Shown one piece after another: positions 45,137 to 53,575 of a DNA stretch of 64,000 nucleotides. Within the stretch, counting starts at the first letter, position 1; the number at the start of each line of letters is the position of its first letter. A model generated the notes under the pieces. It was not told where the DNA came from and made no database searches. It saw only the letters and a list, made by a program, of their open reading frames with translations. Where the stretch lies: the NCBI GenBank assembly GCA_963794155.1, contig CAWCCX010000011.1:62001-126000 (forward strand), written 5' to 3'. Source of the stretch: Roseiarcus sp963794155 (lineage in GTDB: Bacteria; Pseudomonadota; Alphaproteobacteria; Rhizobiales; Beijerinckiaceae). Position numbers and translations under genes: made by a program.

Positions 45137-45478
45137 CTAGCAGGCTGTTGAAGAAGGGTCTCGTTTCGCTTTGAGGACGGCTTCGTCGCCGTTGTCGTAG
45201 CCGAGTTCGATCTCGATCGTGCCGTCGTCGAGGAGTTCGGCGGTTCCTTCGCCTCGGACCTCGTCGCCTTCGTCGCATCCGGCCCAGCGGAAGCCGATCG
45301 AGTCGCGGGCGTATTCGACATCGAGACCAGCCTCCATGGCTCCAAAGGCGATTTCGCCGTCCTGCGCGGTGACGGTCAGCGTCGCCGGACCGCAGAGGTC
45401 GAGGTAATCGCGATCCCAGAGGTCGGCCTCGACGATCCGCCAGCGGCCGATCAGGCGGCAGTCGGCCGGGGCCTTCAC
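45137..45478 (-). CDS. Passenger protein of an IS5-type element
   Basis: A 113-residue acidic protein: VKAPADCRLIGRWRIVEADL, WDRDYLDLCGPATLTV, FRWAGCDEGDEVRGEGTAEL and DGTIEIELGYDNGDEAVLK. The GTG start overlaps the transposase fragment's stop (GTGA). From memory this uncharacterised family is widespread in bacteria; here it sits at the end of a broken IS5-like element. Function unknown. Confidence 0.6.
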   Translation of the reverse strand: MKAPADCRLIGRWRIVEADLWDRDYLDLCGPATLTVTAQDGEIAFGAMEAGLDVEYARDSIGFRWAGCDEGDEVRGEGTAELLDDGTIEIELGYDNGDEAVLKAKRDPSSTAC

Positions 45479-45699
45479 GCTGGAGCCTCCAGGAGCTTCG
45501 GCAGCCGCGCCAGATTGTAGGCGGCGGCCGCGAAGGTGAAGGCCCATCCGACCCGTTCGCGGCCGCGGAACTTGGTCCGTTCCTGGCCGGCGACTGTCTT
45601 GATCCAGCCGAAGGCCTCTTCGATCCGCTTGCGGACGCGTTGGCTCACGGCATAACCCGCGTGGCGCGTTGCCGTCCAGCCGATCGAGGCTATGCTCAC
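45475..45699 (-). pseudogene. IS5-family transposase, C-terminal fragment
   Basis: The fragment reads VSQRVRKRIEEAFGWIKTVA, then TKFRGRERVGWAFTFAAAAY and NLARLPKLL. This is the C-terminal part of IS5-type DDE transposases, including the catalytic Glu helix (RKRIEEAFGWIK). The N-terminal two thirds are absent, so it is not functional. Confidence 0.8.
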
Positions 45700-45702
45700 A
45701 AA

Positions 45703-46417
45703 GGCAGGAAACGCGTTCGCGAACGGTCCACTTAATCGACAGCAAATACGCCTGCCGCCCGGCTCATCATTGAATGTACAAGACTTCGTCTCTTTTGATC
45801 ACAAATCAACAACATGCACTTTCCTCCAAGAAAAACCCTGGGATCCTCTAAACGGATCATTTAATAAACAAAACGACCGCCGAGTCGCCCCGACGGCCGG
45901 TCGGCCTTGCGCTTGCGGCCGCTGCTTGCCGTCCTCAGCCTAATAGAACATCCACGCCGCGACTACCTTGGCGCGCCGCGCACCAACATGCCCGGCGAGT
46001 TCTTCCCTCGAGGCCCCGACTGTTTGCCGTCTGCCGCTCAAATCAGCGACAAAATCTACCTTATACTGCAATTCTCTAATCGGCCATGGGCGACACTACC
46101 TATTTTGTCTATACGGCTATAGGTGATACTACCTATCTTGTCTGTTTCCCTCGTGTCGCCGGCGGCTGCGCTCGCAGACGACGTGCAGGAATGGCGCTTG
46201 GTCTCACGAAACCCCGGGTCGGCGAATGGCCGCTGGCGGCCGACGCTGCCGGCGCGAGCCGCGGTGCTAGGCTGCTCGTGTCGCGCGCTCAGGCGAAAAC
46301 GCGGCTTGACAGCGTGACGGGCTGACGGGAGACGGTCGCCAAAGTCGCGAACGTTCGCGTGGTCCGTCCGCTATCGGTGATGGAAACTGCAACAAGAGCT
46401 GGCCGAATTCCTACCGC
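45703..46417. other. A+T-richer stretch without a supported gene
   Basis: About 700 bases. A 33-bp imperfect tandem duplication lies at 46081-46113 and 46114-46146. Directly after it a frame from GTG 46123 reads ILPILSVSLVSPAAALADD, which looks like a signal peptide, then WRLVSRNPGSANGRW before losing protein character. This may be the decayed start of an exported protein gene. Otherwise nothing is recognised. Confidence 0.4.
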
Positions 46418-46780
46418 TCATGACATATCGACACAGGCGCAAGCATAATAGTGAAATGGATCGTCATAAATTCTCCGGCATTTAAATGTGACGCCCATTT
46501 CTCCGCAACCTCCTTCGCACCCCGTTTCGAAAGCATTCGCAGTGCAAACACCTGTGAGAGATTGCGTCGGATAATATGGGAAAACAGTCAGCAACCTCTT
46601 GAGAAGATCCTCTTTTGTGCCTGGAAGGACATGCTTCTTTCCGTCCTCTTCGACCAAAAAAAAGCCGAACGGAAAACGCACATCACCTAGGGATACTTCC
46701 TTTAGCGCCATGAATGCAGGATGATCGTCGTACTTCTCCGTCAATCCGAAGAAAACGATTCCATTGCGTTCTATCGCCAT
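46418..46780 (-). CDS. Orphan protein with cysteine-rich C-terminus
   Basis: A 120-residue protein of unknown family. A hydrophobic/aromatic N-terminal half (ERNGIVFFGLTEKYDDHPAF; VRFPFGFFLVEEDGKKH) is followed by a Cys-rich tail with C79, C88, C92, C101, C114 and C116. GGGAGG stands at good distance before the ATG at 46780, supporting translation. The Cys pattern could bind metal or form disulfides, but there is no signal peptide. Base composition is lower in G+C than the core genes, suggesting transfer. Confidence 0.6.
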   Translation of the reverse strand: MAIERNGIVFFGLTEKYDDHPAFMALKEVSLGDVRFPFGFFLVEEDGKKHVLPGTKEDLLKRLLTVFPYYPTQSLTGVCTANAFETGCEGGCGEMGVTFKCRRIYDDPFHYYACACVDMS

Positions 46781-46935
46781 GACAGCCTCCCAATCAAAAG
46801 TGTCCAAACCAACCGAACGACAACGAGGACAGCTCCAACGAAGAGTAGACTTCGAGGAGCGCTGGAGCGGCTCCCATAGGCATTCCCCGGATGGCTCCGG
46901 GCAGGAGGCGGTCTACGAGCTAGAATTGCGGGCGA

Positions 46936-47235
46936 TCAGCTTCCCCGGCAGGCCGCGCAGTCCATAACTTCTCCGAAAGGCGGAATACTATATAGCCCCG
47001 TAGCGGAATCGAGGCCGTACCTCAAGCAGGGCGCTGGCGGGGGCCCGCTCGGCACGCAAATGAACGGAGGCGGCCCCATGGATGCAGCAGTCGTCGCGAC
47101 TAGGAGATGAGCATCTGCGGCTCGGATGAGTTTTGGACGCTTGAAGCCTTTTGGTATATTTGCAGTTTCAGGTCGTGGCGGGGATTGACCGCGTGTCGCA
47201 TTTCGTGTCGGCGTCTTTGATTGGGACTTGGCCAT
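46936..47235 (-). CDS. Small proline-rich orphan protein
   Basis: A 99-residue protein starting MAKSQSKTPTRNATRGQSPP (basic, disordered). It continues RAADAHLLVATTAASMGPPP and ends GLYSIPPFGEVMDCAACRGS. GGAGAAGGA precedes the ATG at 47235. No domain is recognised. It lies 26 bases downstream of the lipoprotein gene on the same strand and is likely co-transcribed with it. Confidence 0.5.
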   Translation of the reverse strand: MAKSQSKTPTRNATRGQSPPRPETANIPKGFKRPKLIRAADAHLLVATTAASMGPPPFICVPSGPPPAPCLRYGLDSATGLYSIPPFGEVMDCAACRGS

Positions 47236-47261
47236 AGATCCTTCTCCCCAGAGTACTTAAG

Positions 47262-48131
47262 TTAGTGTATAATGAAACCGTTAACATTCAACCCGTTCGT
47301 AATAGCGTTGTTGATCGCGTTCCCGATTGTCGATGATAAATGCAAATTCGCGGCTTGTTCGCTCGGTCCAAACGTTACTACCTTATGTCCGTTCTTATCC
47401 GCGGTCACCGCTCCCGCAACAGCCGGGCCTAATGTCATCGTCAAATCGTTCGTTCTCGAGCGCGACAGTGACAGCAAGTTCCCGCTGTTCACGGTAACTG
47501 TCGAAATCTTCCAACTTGGATTAAGCGTACCGCTTGTGACGATTATGAATCTAATCTCGTGCTGGATAACGTTACTTGTCCCCGCCGCGGTAGTTACATC
47601 GAAATTCACCGTTTGCGTCATAGACGCGCTAACGGCGTCGAAGAGCCATTCAGATAATTTAAGATCACTCTGAAGCAAGAAAGGACCGTTCGCGAGCGCG
47701 GCCTCCGAGCATCGCCCCTTATTGAGGTCTGAAACCAAAAAGTAGGCGTTGAGCGTCTCTGTCCGAACCGCCTCGGAAGAAAGGTTTAGCCCAGCGCCGA
47801 TAGAGAACACCCCAATCGCTGGGGCTGGTGTCCCCAGAACGGTGGGGGCCAGAGCACCGCTTTCATCATAGGTGAGCGTCAGCGTTGTTTGCACGCCCCA
47901 CTTATCTAGAAATGTGCCCTGCGGATACGCTTGGCGCAAATCATTAAACGCCCCACGTAACTCACAGTTGATGTTAGTAACAACTGCTTGCACGAATCGC
48001 TGCCCGTCGGTCCGATCCCCAACTTCTTGAATTGGGGGTACTCTAAGGCCACATCCCGCGAGCAATACGCTCATTGAGAGGGAAATCGACGCGCCGAAGA
48101 AGACGCCAAAGCCTCCATTAAATCGACGCAT
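47262..48131 (-). CDS. Lipoprotein of unknown function
   Basis: A 289-residue protein with a lipoprotein signal peptide: basic MRRFNGG, a hydrophobic core and lipobox LLAGC (C27). The mature part contains CELRGAFNDLRQAYPQGTFL, WGVQTTLTLTYDESGALAPT and repeated beta-prone stretches; it ends GLNVNGFIIH. The ATG at 48131 has GGAGGGG 9 bases upstream and starts the signal peptide, so it is preferred over an upstream in-frame ATG. Probably anchored to the outer membrane facing the periplasm. It lies in the atypical region beside tRNA-Arg. Confidence 0.7.
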   Translation of the reverse strand: MRRFNGGFGVFFGASISLSMSVLLAGCGLRVPPIQEVGDRTDGQRFVQAVVTNINCELRGAFNDLRQAYPQGTFLDKWGVQTTLTLTYDESGALAPTVLGTPAPAIGVFSIGAGLNLSSEAVRTETLNAYFLVSDLNKGRCSEAALANGPFLLQSDLKLSEWLFDAVSASMTQTVNFDVTTAAGTSNVIQHEIRFIIVTSGTLNPSWKISTVTVNSGNLLSLSRSRTNDLTMTLGPAVAGAVTADKNGHKVVTFGPSEQAANLHLSSTIGNAINNAITNGLNVNGFIIH

Positions 48132-48791
48132 CGGCAGTGCCCCTCCACAAACTGATCTTAATATTCGCACAGACTTTTGTTCTCAGTAGAGTTCGCTTTT
48201 TCGACCCGCCTAACAACGTGGACCCCGGATTCCGTTGGGCTAACGGACGCAGTGAATCCGGACTAGAGTCTCTAAACCGCAACTAGAGTCTGTGATCAGA
48301 TCTAGAGAGTATGAGATCACTAAATCGTGATCAGCCATGTCACGAATTCGCCGCATTCGCAATAGGCTTGTTAAGGATAATTGCGGAGAGTTCGTTCACG
48401 TTTTGAGCTTCTAGTCAATCGCATCGATTGCCTCGATGTTCTCGGCCGCGTTGCCGTCAGTGCGCTATTTCGCGATCGGCTGAGGCGGGGCAATAAGGAA
48501 GAGGAATACGGAAACCGCGGTTGGGGAACTTCACACCCGCACGGAACCGCATAGGACTCTCCCGGCCCGCGCAACGCGCGCAGCCGGTCGACCACGTTGG
48601 GCGCAGCCAGATTAGCCGTTCTCCGTTGGCGCCGACCTCCGCCTCGTAGCCGACGGATCCGAGCGGCAGGGTCGAGGCGATCGCCTGGACGGGAGCCTAG
48701 GAGCGGTCCCCGCGTTACCCTAAAGAATACCCCCGATCAGCAGCCTCTCCCTTTGATTGCTCAAGAAATCTGGATAACTATCTGAAATAAC
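48132..48791. other. Intergenic region with a GANTC cluster and nested inverted repeats
   Basis: Roughly 660 bases with no supported gene. Four CcrM target sites lie within 63 bases (GATTC 48228, GAATC 48254, GAGTC 48266, GAGTC 48286). CGGATTC (48226) pairs with GAATCCG (48254-48260), enclosing a smaller TCCGTT/AACGGA hairpin. The remainder shows nothing recognisable. Confidence 0.5.
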
Positions 48792-48868
48792 TGGCGCGCC
48801 CGGAGAGGCTTGAACTCCCAACCCTCGGTTTCGAAGACCGATACTCTATCCAGTTGAGCTACGGGCGC
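48792..48868 (-). tRNA. tRNA-Arg (anticodon TCG)
   Basis: On the minus strand: acceptor GCGCCCG (from 48868), D-arm GCTCAACTGGATAGAG, anticodon stem TCGGT with loop CTTCGAA (anticodon TCG) and ACCGA, T-arm GGGAG-TTCAAGC-CTCTC, acceptor CGGGCGC, discriminator G and encoded CCA (48794-48792). All four stems close. It is 77 bases with CCA. The 3' end faces the atypical region at 45-48.7 kb. Confidence 0.95.
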
Positions 48869-48931
48869 GCGAACGCGCCCGTCTTTAGCATGAAGCGCAG
48901 GCGCGTTGGAAGCGCGCCGGTCTCGCCGGCG

Positions 48932-49252
48932 TCAGCAGCCGGGCGCGCGGAAATTGACCTTTTTCTTGACTGCCTTGTCCACTTCTTCCGGCGTCAATAG
49001 GACTACGGTCTTGGTTGCGATCGCGCCGCTCTCGTTGACGGCGAACGAGAGAGCGGCGGCGCTCACATTGTCGGGGAGATCGACGATCGAGTAGCAGTCG
49101 ACGTCGCCGAACGCGAAATACATGGCTTCGAGCTTGCCGCCGAGCTGCTCGAGATGCTTCTTGACCGCTTCGCGCCGGCTCACGCCGCCTTCTTTTTCGA
49201 CGCCCTTGGCGCCTTCCGTGGTGTAGCGCGCTTCGAACAAATATTTTGGCAT
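48932..49252 (-). CDS. GYD domain protein
   Basis: A 106-residue protein of the GYD family: MPKYLFEARYTTEGAKGVEK, GGKLEAMYFAFGDVDCYSIV and SGAIATKTVVLLTPEEVDKA. The fold is ferredoxin-like; the role is unknown. A broken second copy lies immediately upstream. Confidence 0.85.
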   Translation of the reverse strand: MPKYLFEARYTTEGAKGVEKEGGVSRREAVKKHLEQLGGKLEAMYFAFGDVDCYSIVDLPDNVSAAALSFAVNESGAIATKTVVLLTPEEVDKAVKKKVNFRAPGC

Positions 49253-49307
49253 GGCGCGATCCCTTCGTCGTTAGGCCGACGCCCGCGAACGGGCGCCGGC
49301 TCGAGCC

Positions 49308-49459
49308 TCAATGCCCCGGGGCGCGATAGGCGAGGGTCTTCTTGGCCGCCTTGTCCATCTCTCAGGCGTGAGGAGGACGATCGTCTTCGTCGCCACAGCG
49401 CCGCTTTGATTGACCATAAGCGCCATAGCGGCGACGTTGATGCTATTACCAACAGCCGC
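49308..49459 (-). pseudogene. Broken second copy of the GYD gene
   Basis: The frame reads NVAAMALMVNQSGAVATKTI then VLLTPE, corresponding to the second half of the adjacent GYD protein. After a one-base shift it ends MDKAAKKTLAYRAPGH with a stop at 49308. The first half of the gene is missing. A tandem duplication followed by decay is likely. Confidence 0.7.
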
Positions 49460-49480
49460 GAGGGGCAATTAGGCTCGGCG

Positions 49481-50248
49481 TCATCTCGTCGCGACGAAGA
49501 ACAGCCGCGGAAACGGCAAGAGAACGGTCCCGTCGGGTTCAACCGGATAGGCCTCGGCGATCGCCGCCTCGTAGCGCGCGAGAAAGGCTTCGCGCTCGCT
49601 CTTCTCGAGCGGGTCGAGGAACCGGCGAAGGCCGGTTCCCTTCAGCCACTCGACGACCGCATGCGCGCCGGCGAGCGGATGGTAATAGGTCGTGCGCCAG
49701 ACGTCGACACGGGACGCGTAGGAACGCAGCAGACGGAAATAACACTCGGGGCCGCGGCGGGCGGCGCGCGTCTTGGCGGCGTCCTTGAGCTTCGCCGCCC
49801 AGGACCCCGCTCCGGCGATCTCGCTCATGAGGCGATGCGACGGCTCGTCGAGATTGTCCGGCGTCTGGACGGCGAGCGCGCCGCCATGGTTGAGCCTGGC
49901 GATCAGCGCCGGCAGCAGCGTCTCGTGGCCGGGAATCCATTGCAGCGCCGCGTTGGCTAGGATCACGTCGAGCGTCTTCTCCGGGCGCCATTGCCGAATA
50001 TCGGCGACCTCGAAGGCAATGCCGGGAAGGCGCTTTCGCGCCGCGTCGATCATGTCGGACGAAGAGTCGACGCCGACGATATGCGCATGCGGGTAGCGCT
50101 CGCGCAGAACCTCGGTCGAATTGCCAGGACCGCAGCCGATGTCGGCGGCGCGCGAGACTGCGCCGTTTGGAATGCGCTGGACGAGATCACGCGCCGGCCG
50201 GGTTCGCTCATCCTCGAACTTCACATATTGGGCGGCGGACCAGGACAT
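49481..50248 (-). CDS. tam: Trans-aconitate 2-methyltransferase
   Basis: A 255-residue SAM methyltransferase starting MSWSAAQYVKFEDERTRPAR, the typical Tam opening. It has the SAM motif AADIGCGPGNSTEVL, VDSSSDMI, LANAALQWIPGHETLLPALI and the C-terminal LFFVATR. Tam methylates trans-aconitate, an inhibitor of aconitase. The ATG at 50248 begins the conserved N-terminus. Confidence 0.88.
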   Translation of the reverse strand: MSWSAAQYVKFEDERTRPARDLVQRIPNGAVSRAADIGCGPGNSTEVLRERYPHAHIVGVDSSSDMIDAARKRLPGIAFEVADIRQWRPEKTLDVILANAALQWIPGHETLLPALIARLNHGGALAVQTPDNLDEPSHRLMSEIAGAGSWAAKLKDAAKTRAARRGPECYFRLLRSYASRVDVWRTTYYHPLAGAHAVVEWLKGTGLRRFLDPLEKSEREAFLARYEAAIAEAYPVEPDGTVLLPFPRLFFVATR

Positions 50249-50400
50249 CGCAGGCGTCCGTTGAAAGGGGCGGGTCCGGTCTCCATGCGCCGGCACCGGG
50301 CGAGGCGCAAGCATGAGCGCCGGTCCCCATGTTGCTTTTGCTGCGCCTGGACGCGTAACGTGCTCGGCGACGGCCGTTCCCGTCGCGAGGCGGATTTTCG

Positions 50401-50982
50401 ATGACGATTCTCGTGCTCGGCCTCATCATTTTTCTCGGCCTTCACTCGACCCGCATCGTCTCCGAGGGGGGACGGGAGAAGGCGATCGCGCGGCTCGGCG
50501 AGGGCCCCTGGAAGGGGATATATTCGCTCCTGTCGGCGGTCGGCTTCGTGCTGATCGTCTGGGGATTCGCTGAGGCGCGCTACGATGCTCCCACGCTCTG
50601 GTCGCCGCTGCCCGGCGCCCGGCACGCGACCATCTTCCTGATGCTCGTGGCGATGGTGCTGCTCGCCGCCTATCTCTTCAAGCAGAGTCATATCACGGCC
50701 GCGGTGCATCACCCGATGGTCTGGAGCGTGGCGGTGTTCGGGCTGGCCCATCTCATCGCCAACGGCTCGGCCGCCGATTTCGTGTTGTTCGGCGCATTCT
50801 TCGTCTGGGCGTTGGCCGACCTCGTGAGCGCATATGCCCGGGATCGTCGCGACGGCGCCGCCTATCCCGAGCCGCAGTGGAGCGCAACGATCGGCGCGAT
50901 CGTCGTCGGGATTGCGCTGTGGGCGGTGATCGCCTTTTGGCTGCACTACTGGCTGTTCGGTGTTTCGCCGCTCGGGGCATAG
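50401..50982 (+). CDS. NnrU family membrane protein
   Basis: A 193-residue protein with about five membrane helices: LGLIIFLGLHSTRIV, IYSLLSAVGFVLIVWGFAEA, LMLVAMVLLAAYLF, ITAAVHHPMVWSVAVFGLAH and a C-terminal helix. H-P-M/H-L-I-A-N motifs fit the NnrU/isoprenoid-associated family. NnrU was linked to nitric-oxide reduction in Rhodobacter, but no denitrification genes lie nearby. GAGGCGG precedes the ATG. Confidence 0.82.
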   Translation: MTILVLGLIIFLGLHSTRIVSEGGREKAIARLGEGPWKGIYSLLSAVGFVLIVWGFAEARYDAPTLWSPLPGARHATIFLMLVAMVLLAAYLFKQSHITAAVHHPMVWSVAVFGLAHLIANGSAADFVLFGAFFVWALADLVSAYARDRRDGAAYPEPQWSATIGAIVVGIALWAVIAFWLHYWLFGVSPLGA

Positions 50983-50995
50983 GGGAGCATGGACC

Positions 50996-51350
50996 ATGAC
51001 CCTCCCACGCGACGCGATGCTGCTCCGCATCTTCATCGGCGAGGACGACCGGAGTCGTGACGGCCGGCCGCTCTATGAAGCGATCGTGCTGAAGGCGCGC
51101 GAGGCCCATCTCGCCGGAGCGACCGTGTTGCGGGGGCCAATGGGATTCGGCCATTCGAGCCTGCTCCACACCGCCAAGATCCTGAGGCTCTCGGGGGATT
51201 TGCCCCTCATCATTGAAATCGTCGACACGGAAGCGAAAATAAAGGATTTCCTGCCGACGCTTGAACTCGATGATGCCGAGCGGGCTGGTGACGCTGGAGA
51301 AGGTTCAAGTCGTGCAGTACGGCGAGCATGTGAAGCACGAACCGGCCTGA
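50996..51350 (+). pseudogene. DUF190 family protein, frameshifted
   Basis: Starts MTLPRDAMLLRIFIGEDDRS and contains YEAIVLKAREAHLAGATVLR, GPMGFG and PLIIEIVDTEAKIKDFLPTL, which is DUF190 (PII-like fold). After FLPTLEL the frame breaks at about 51262-51272; the natural end MMPSGLVTLEKVQVVQYGEH continues in another frame to the stop at 51350. AGGGGAG precedes the ATG. In other bacteria DUF190 genes often lie near crcB (fluoride export), which is not seen here. Confidence 0.75.
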
Positions 51351-51449
51351 CGGCGAGCAGCGATTGCGCGAAACGTTGATTCGCGTCCTTTCCCACCCCA
51401 TACTGGCATGTCAGAGCGCGCGACCGGCGCGCCGGGGAGGCGAGAGGCC

Positions 51450-53279
51450 ATGGCCGAGAAGTCCAAGAGCAAATCAAACGGCGGCTCCAAGAGCGACGCC
51501 AGGCGGCTGCGATCCCGGCTCTGGTTCGACAATCCGGAAAACCCCGGCATGACCGCGCTCTATATCGAGCGCTATCTCAATTTCGGACTGACGCCCGGCG
51601 AGTTGCGCTCAGGCAAGCCGATCATCGGCATCGCCCAGACCGGCTCCGATCTTTCGCCCTGCAACCGACACCACCTCGAACTCGCCAAGCGGGTGCGCGA
51701 TGGAATCACGGCCGCGGGAGGGGTTGCGTTCGAATTTCCGGTCCATCCGATTCAGGAGACGGGCAAGCGGCCGACCGCGGCGCTTGACCGCAACCTCGCC
51801 TATCTCGGCCTGGTCGAGATTTTGATGGGCTATTTCCTCGACGGCGTGGTGCTGACGACCGGCTGCGACAAGACGACGCCTGCCTGCATCATGGCGGCGG
51901 CGACGGTAAACATTCCGGCGATCGTGCTGTCGGGCGGCCCGATGAACAACGGCTGGCATCACGGCGAACGCGCCGGCTCGGGCACCGTCGTCTGGCGCGC
52001 CCGCTCCGACCTCGCCGAGGGCAAGATCGATTATGAACAGTTCATGGAGATCGTCACCTCGTCGGCGCCCTCGGTCGGTCATTGCAATACGATGGGCACG
52101 GCCTCGACCATGAACGCGCTCGCCGAAGCGCTCGGCATGAGCCTGCCCGGCTGTGCGGCGATCCCCGGGCCCCACCGCGAGCGTGGTCAGATCGCCTATC
52201 ACACCGGTAGACGGATCGTCGAAATGGTTTGGGAAGACCTGAAGCCGTCCGACATCCTGACTCGAGAGGCGTTCGAGAACACGATTGTCGTCAACAGCGC
52301 CATTGGCGGATCCACCAACGCGCCGATCCACATCAACGCCATCGCCCGCCACATTGGCGTGCCGCTCTCGATTGGAGATTGGGAAACGGTCGGACACAAA
52401 GTGCCGCTGCTCGTCAACATGCAGCCAGCGGGCAAATATCTCGGCGAAGAATTCCACCGCGCCGGTGGCGTTCCAGCGGTCGTCAACGAGCTGATGAAGC
52501 GAAAACTCATTCACGAGAAGGCGCTGACCGTTAACGGCAAGACGATCGGCGAGAATTGCGCCAAGACGCGCTCCGATGATCCCGATGTCATCTTCCCAAT
52601 CGACAAGCCGTTGAAGGCGAACGCCGGCTTCATCGTGCTCAGCGGCAATCTGTTCAACGATGCGATCATGAAGACCAGCGTCATCGACGAGGAGTTCCGG
52701 AGGCGATTCCTGTCAAACCCGAAAGATCCAGAAGCGTTCGAGGGACGAGCGATCGTGTTCGACGGACCGGAAGACTATCATCACCGCATCGACGACCCGA
52801 AGCTCAAGATCGACGAGCACAGCATTCTGTTCATTCGCGGCACCGGGCCGATCGGCTATCCGGGCGGGGCGGAAGTGGTCAACATGCAGCCGCCGGCGGC
52901 GCTCATCAAGAAGGGCGTCCACGCGCTTCCCTGCGTCGGCGACGGGCGACAATCCGGCACCTCCGGCTCGCCGTCGATCCTCAACGCTTCGCCCGAGGCG
53001 GCGGCGGGAGGGGGTCTTGCGCTCATCAAGACCGGCGACCGCATCCGCATCGACCTCAAGAAGCGCTCAGCCAATATCCTGATCCCGGACGCCGAACTCA
53101 ACGAGCGCCGCGCCGCGCTCACCAAGCGCGGTGGCTACCCCTATCCCGAGAGCCAGACGCCATGGCAGCAGATCCAACGCGAGATGGTGGCGCAGTTTGA
53201 CGAGGGCATGGTGCTAAAGCCGGCGGTCCACTACCAGCGCTTGGCGCAGACCATGGGCGTGCCGCGGGACAATCATTGA
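51450..53279 (+). CDS. IlvD/Edd family dehydratase (sugar-acid dehydratase type)
   Basis: A 609-residue Fe-S dehydratase. Cluster ligands are C71 (GSDLSPCNRHH), C139 (TTGCDKTTPAC) and C212 (SVGHCNTMGTAS). Also seen are IGGSTNAPIHINAIAR and GTGPIGYPGGAEVVNMQPPA. The TTGCDKTTPA motif and Cys spacing look like pentonate (arabinonate/xylonate) dehydratases rather than the branched-chain amino-acid enzyme IlvD. The ATG at 51450 has GGGGAGGCGAGAGG upstream. The substrate needs biochemical proof; no sugar-acid pathway partners are adjacent. Confidence 0.85.
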   Translation: MAEKSKSKSNGGSKSDARRLRSRLWFDNPENPGMTALYIERYLNFGLTPGELRSGKPIIGIAQTGSDLSPCNRHHLELAKRVRDGITAAGGVAFEFPVHPIQETGKRPTAALDRNLAYLGLVEILMGYFLDGVVLTTGCDKTTPACIMAAATVNIPAIVLSGGPMNNGWHHGERAGSGTVVWRARSDLAEGKIDYEQFMEIVTSSAPSVGHCNTMGTASTMNALAEALGMSLPGCAAIPGPHRERGQIAYHTGRRIVEMVWEDLKPSDILTREAFENTIVVNSAIGGSTNAPIHINAIARHIGVPLSIGDWETVGHKVPLLVNMQPAGKYLGEEFHRAGGVPAVVNELMKRKLIHEKALTVNGKTIGENCAKTRSDDPDVIFPIDKPLKANAGFIVLSGNLFNDAIMKTSVIDEEFRRRFLSNPKDPEAFEGRAIVFDGPEDYHHRIDDPKLKIDEHSILFIRGTGPIGYPGGAEVVNMQPPAALIKKGVHALPCVGDGRQSGTSGSPSILNASPEAAAGGGLALIKTGDRIRIDLKKRSANILIPDAELNERRAALTKRGGYPYPESQTPWQQIQREMVAQFDEGMVLKPAVHYQRLAQTMGVPRDNH

Positions 53280-53336
53280 CGGGAAGGCGGATGCTGTATG
53301 TACCGTTTTGATCATAGCGTATAGACGAGAGGCGGC

Positions 53337-53575
53337 GTGGGCATCAGCATCCGTGACCCGCAAGTCGGTCAGCTCGCCCGCGAGCTCGCCAGATTGCGCA
53401 AGACCAATATGACCGAGGCGATCGCTCACGCATTGCGCACGAGCTCAAGCGCGAGCGCGAGAAAACGCCGCTTGCGGAGCCGCTCAGGCGGCTTGCGGAG
53501 GAAACGATCGCTATGGGGAGGCCCAGCGGCCACGTGATGACGAAGAAAGAAATCGACGATCTATGGGGTCAGTGA
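53337..53575 (+). pseudogene. vapB: VapB-type antitoxin, frameshifted
   Basis: GTG 53337 begins MGISIRDPQVGQLARELARL and RKTNMTEAIAHALR, an N-terminal VapB DNA-binding arm. The frame slips near 53437-53443. The proper continuation ELKREREKTPLAEPLRRLAE, then MTKKEIDDLWGQ, stops at 53575 and overlaps the toxin start. One missing base (CGCCAC to CGCAC) would explain it. If the shift is real the toxin would lack its antitoxin. Confidence 0.75.

Larger units (their letters stand above)
45137..45702 (-). mobile_element. Truncated IS5-type insertion sequence
   Basis: Contains the last 74 residues of an IS5 transposase plus the downstream passenger gene. One end (GCAGGCTGTTGAAGAAG near 45141-45157) resembles an IS terminus; the other end, with most of the transposase, is missing and gives way to A+T-richer DNA at about 45702. 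Confidence 0.65.

Noticed and set aside
48209..48240. An attC-like arrangement (GCCTAAC followed by GTTGGGC)
   Set aside because: The two boxes are only about 30 bases apart, shorter than a working attC, and no integron integrase is in the window.
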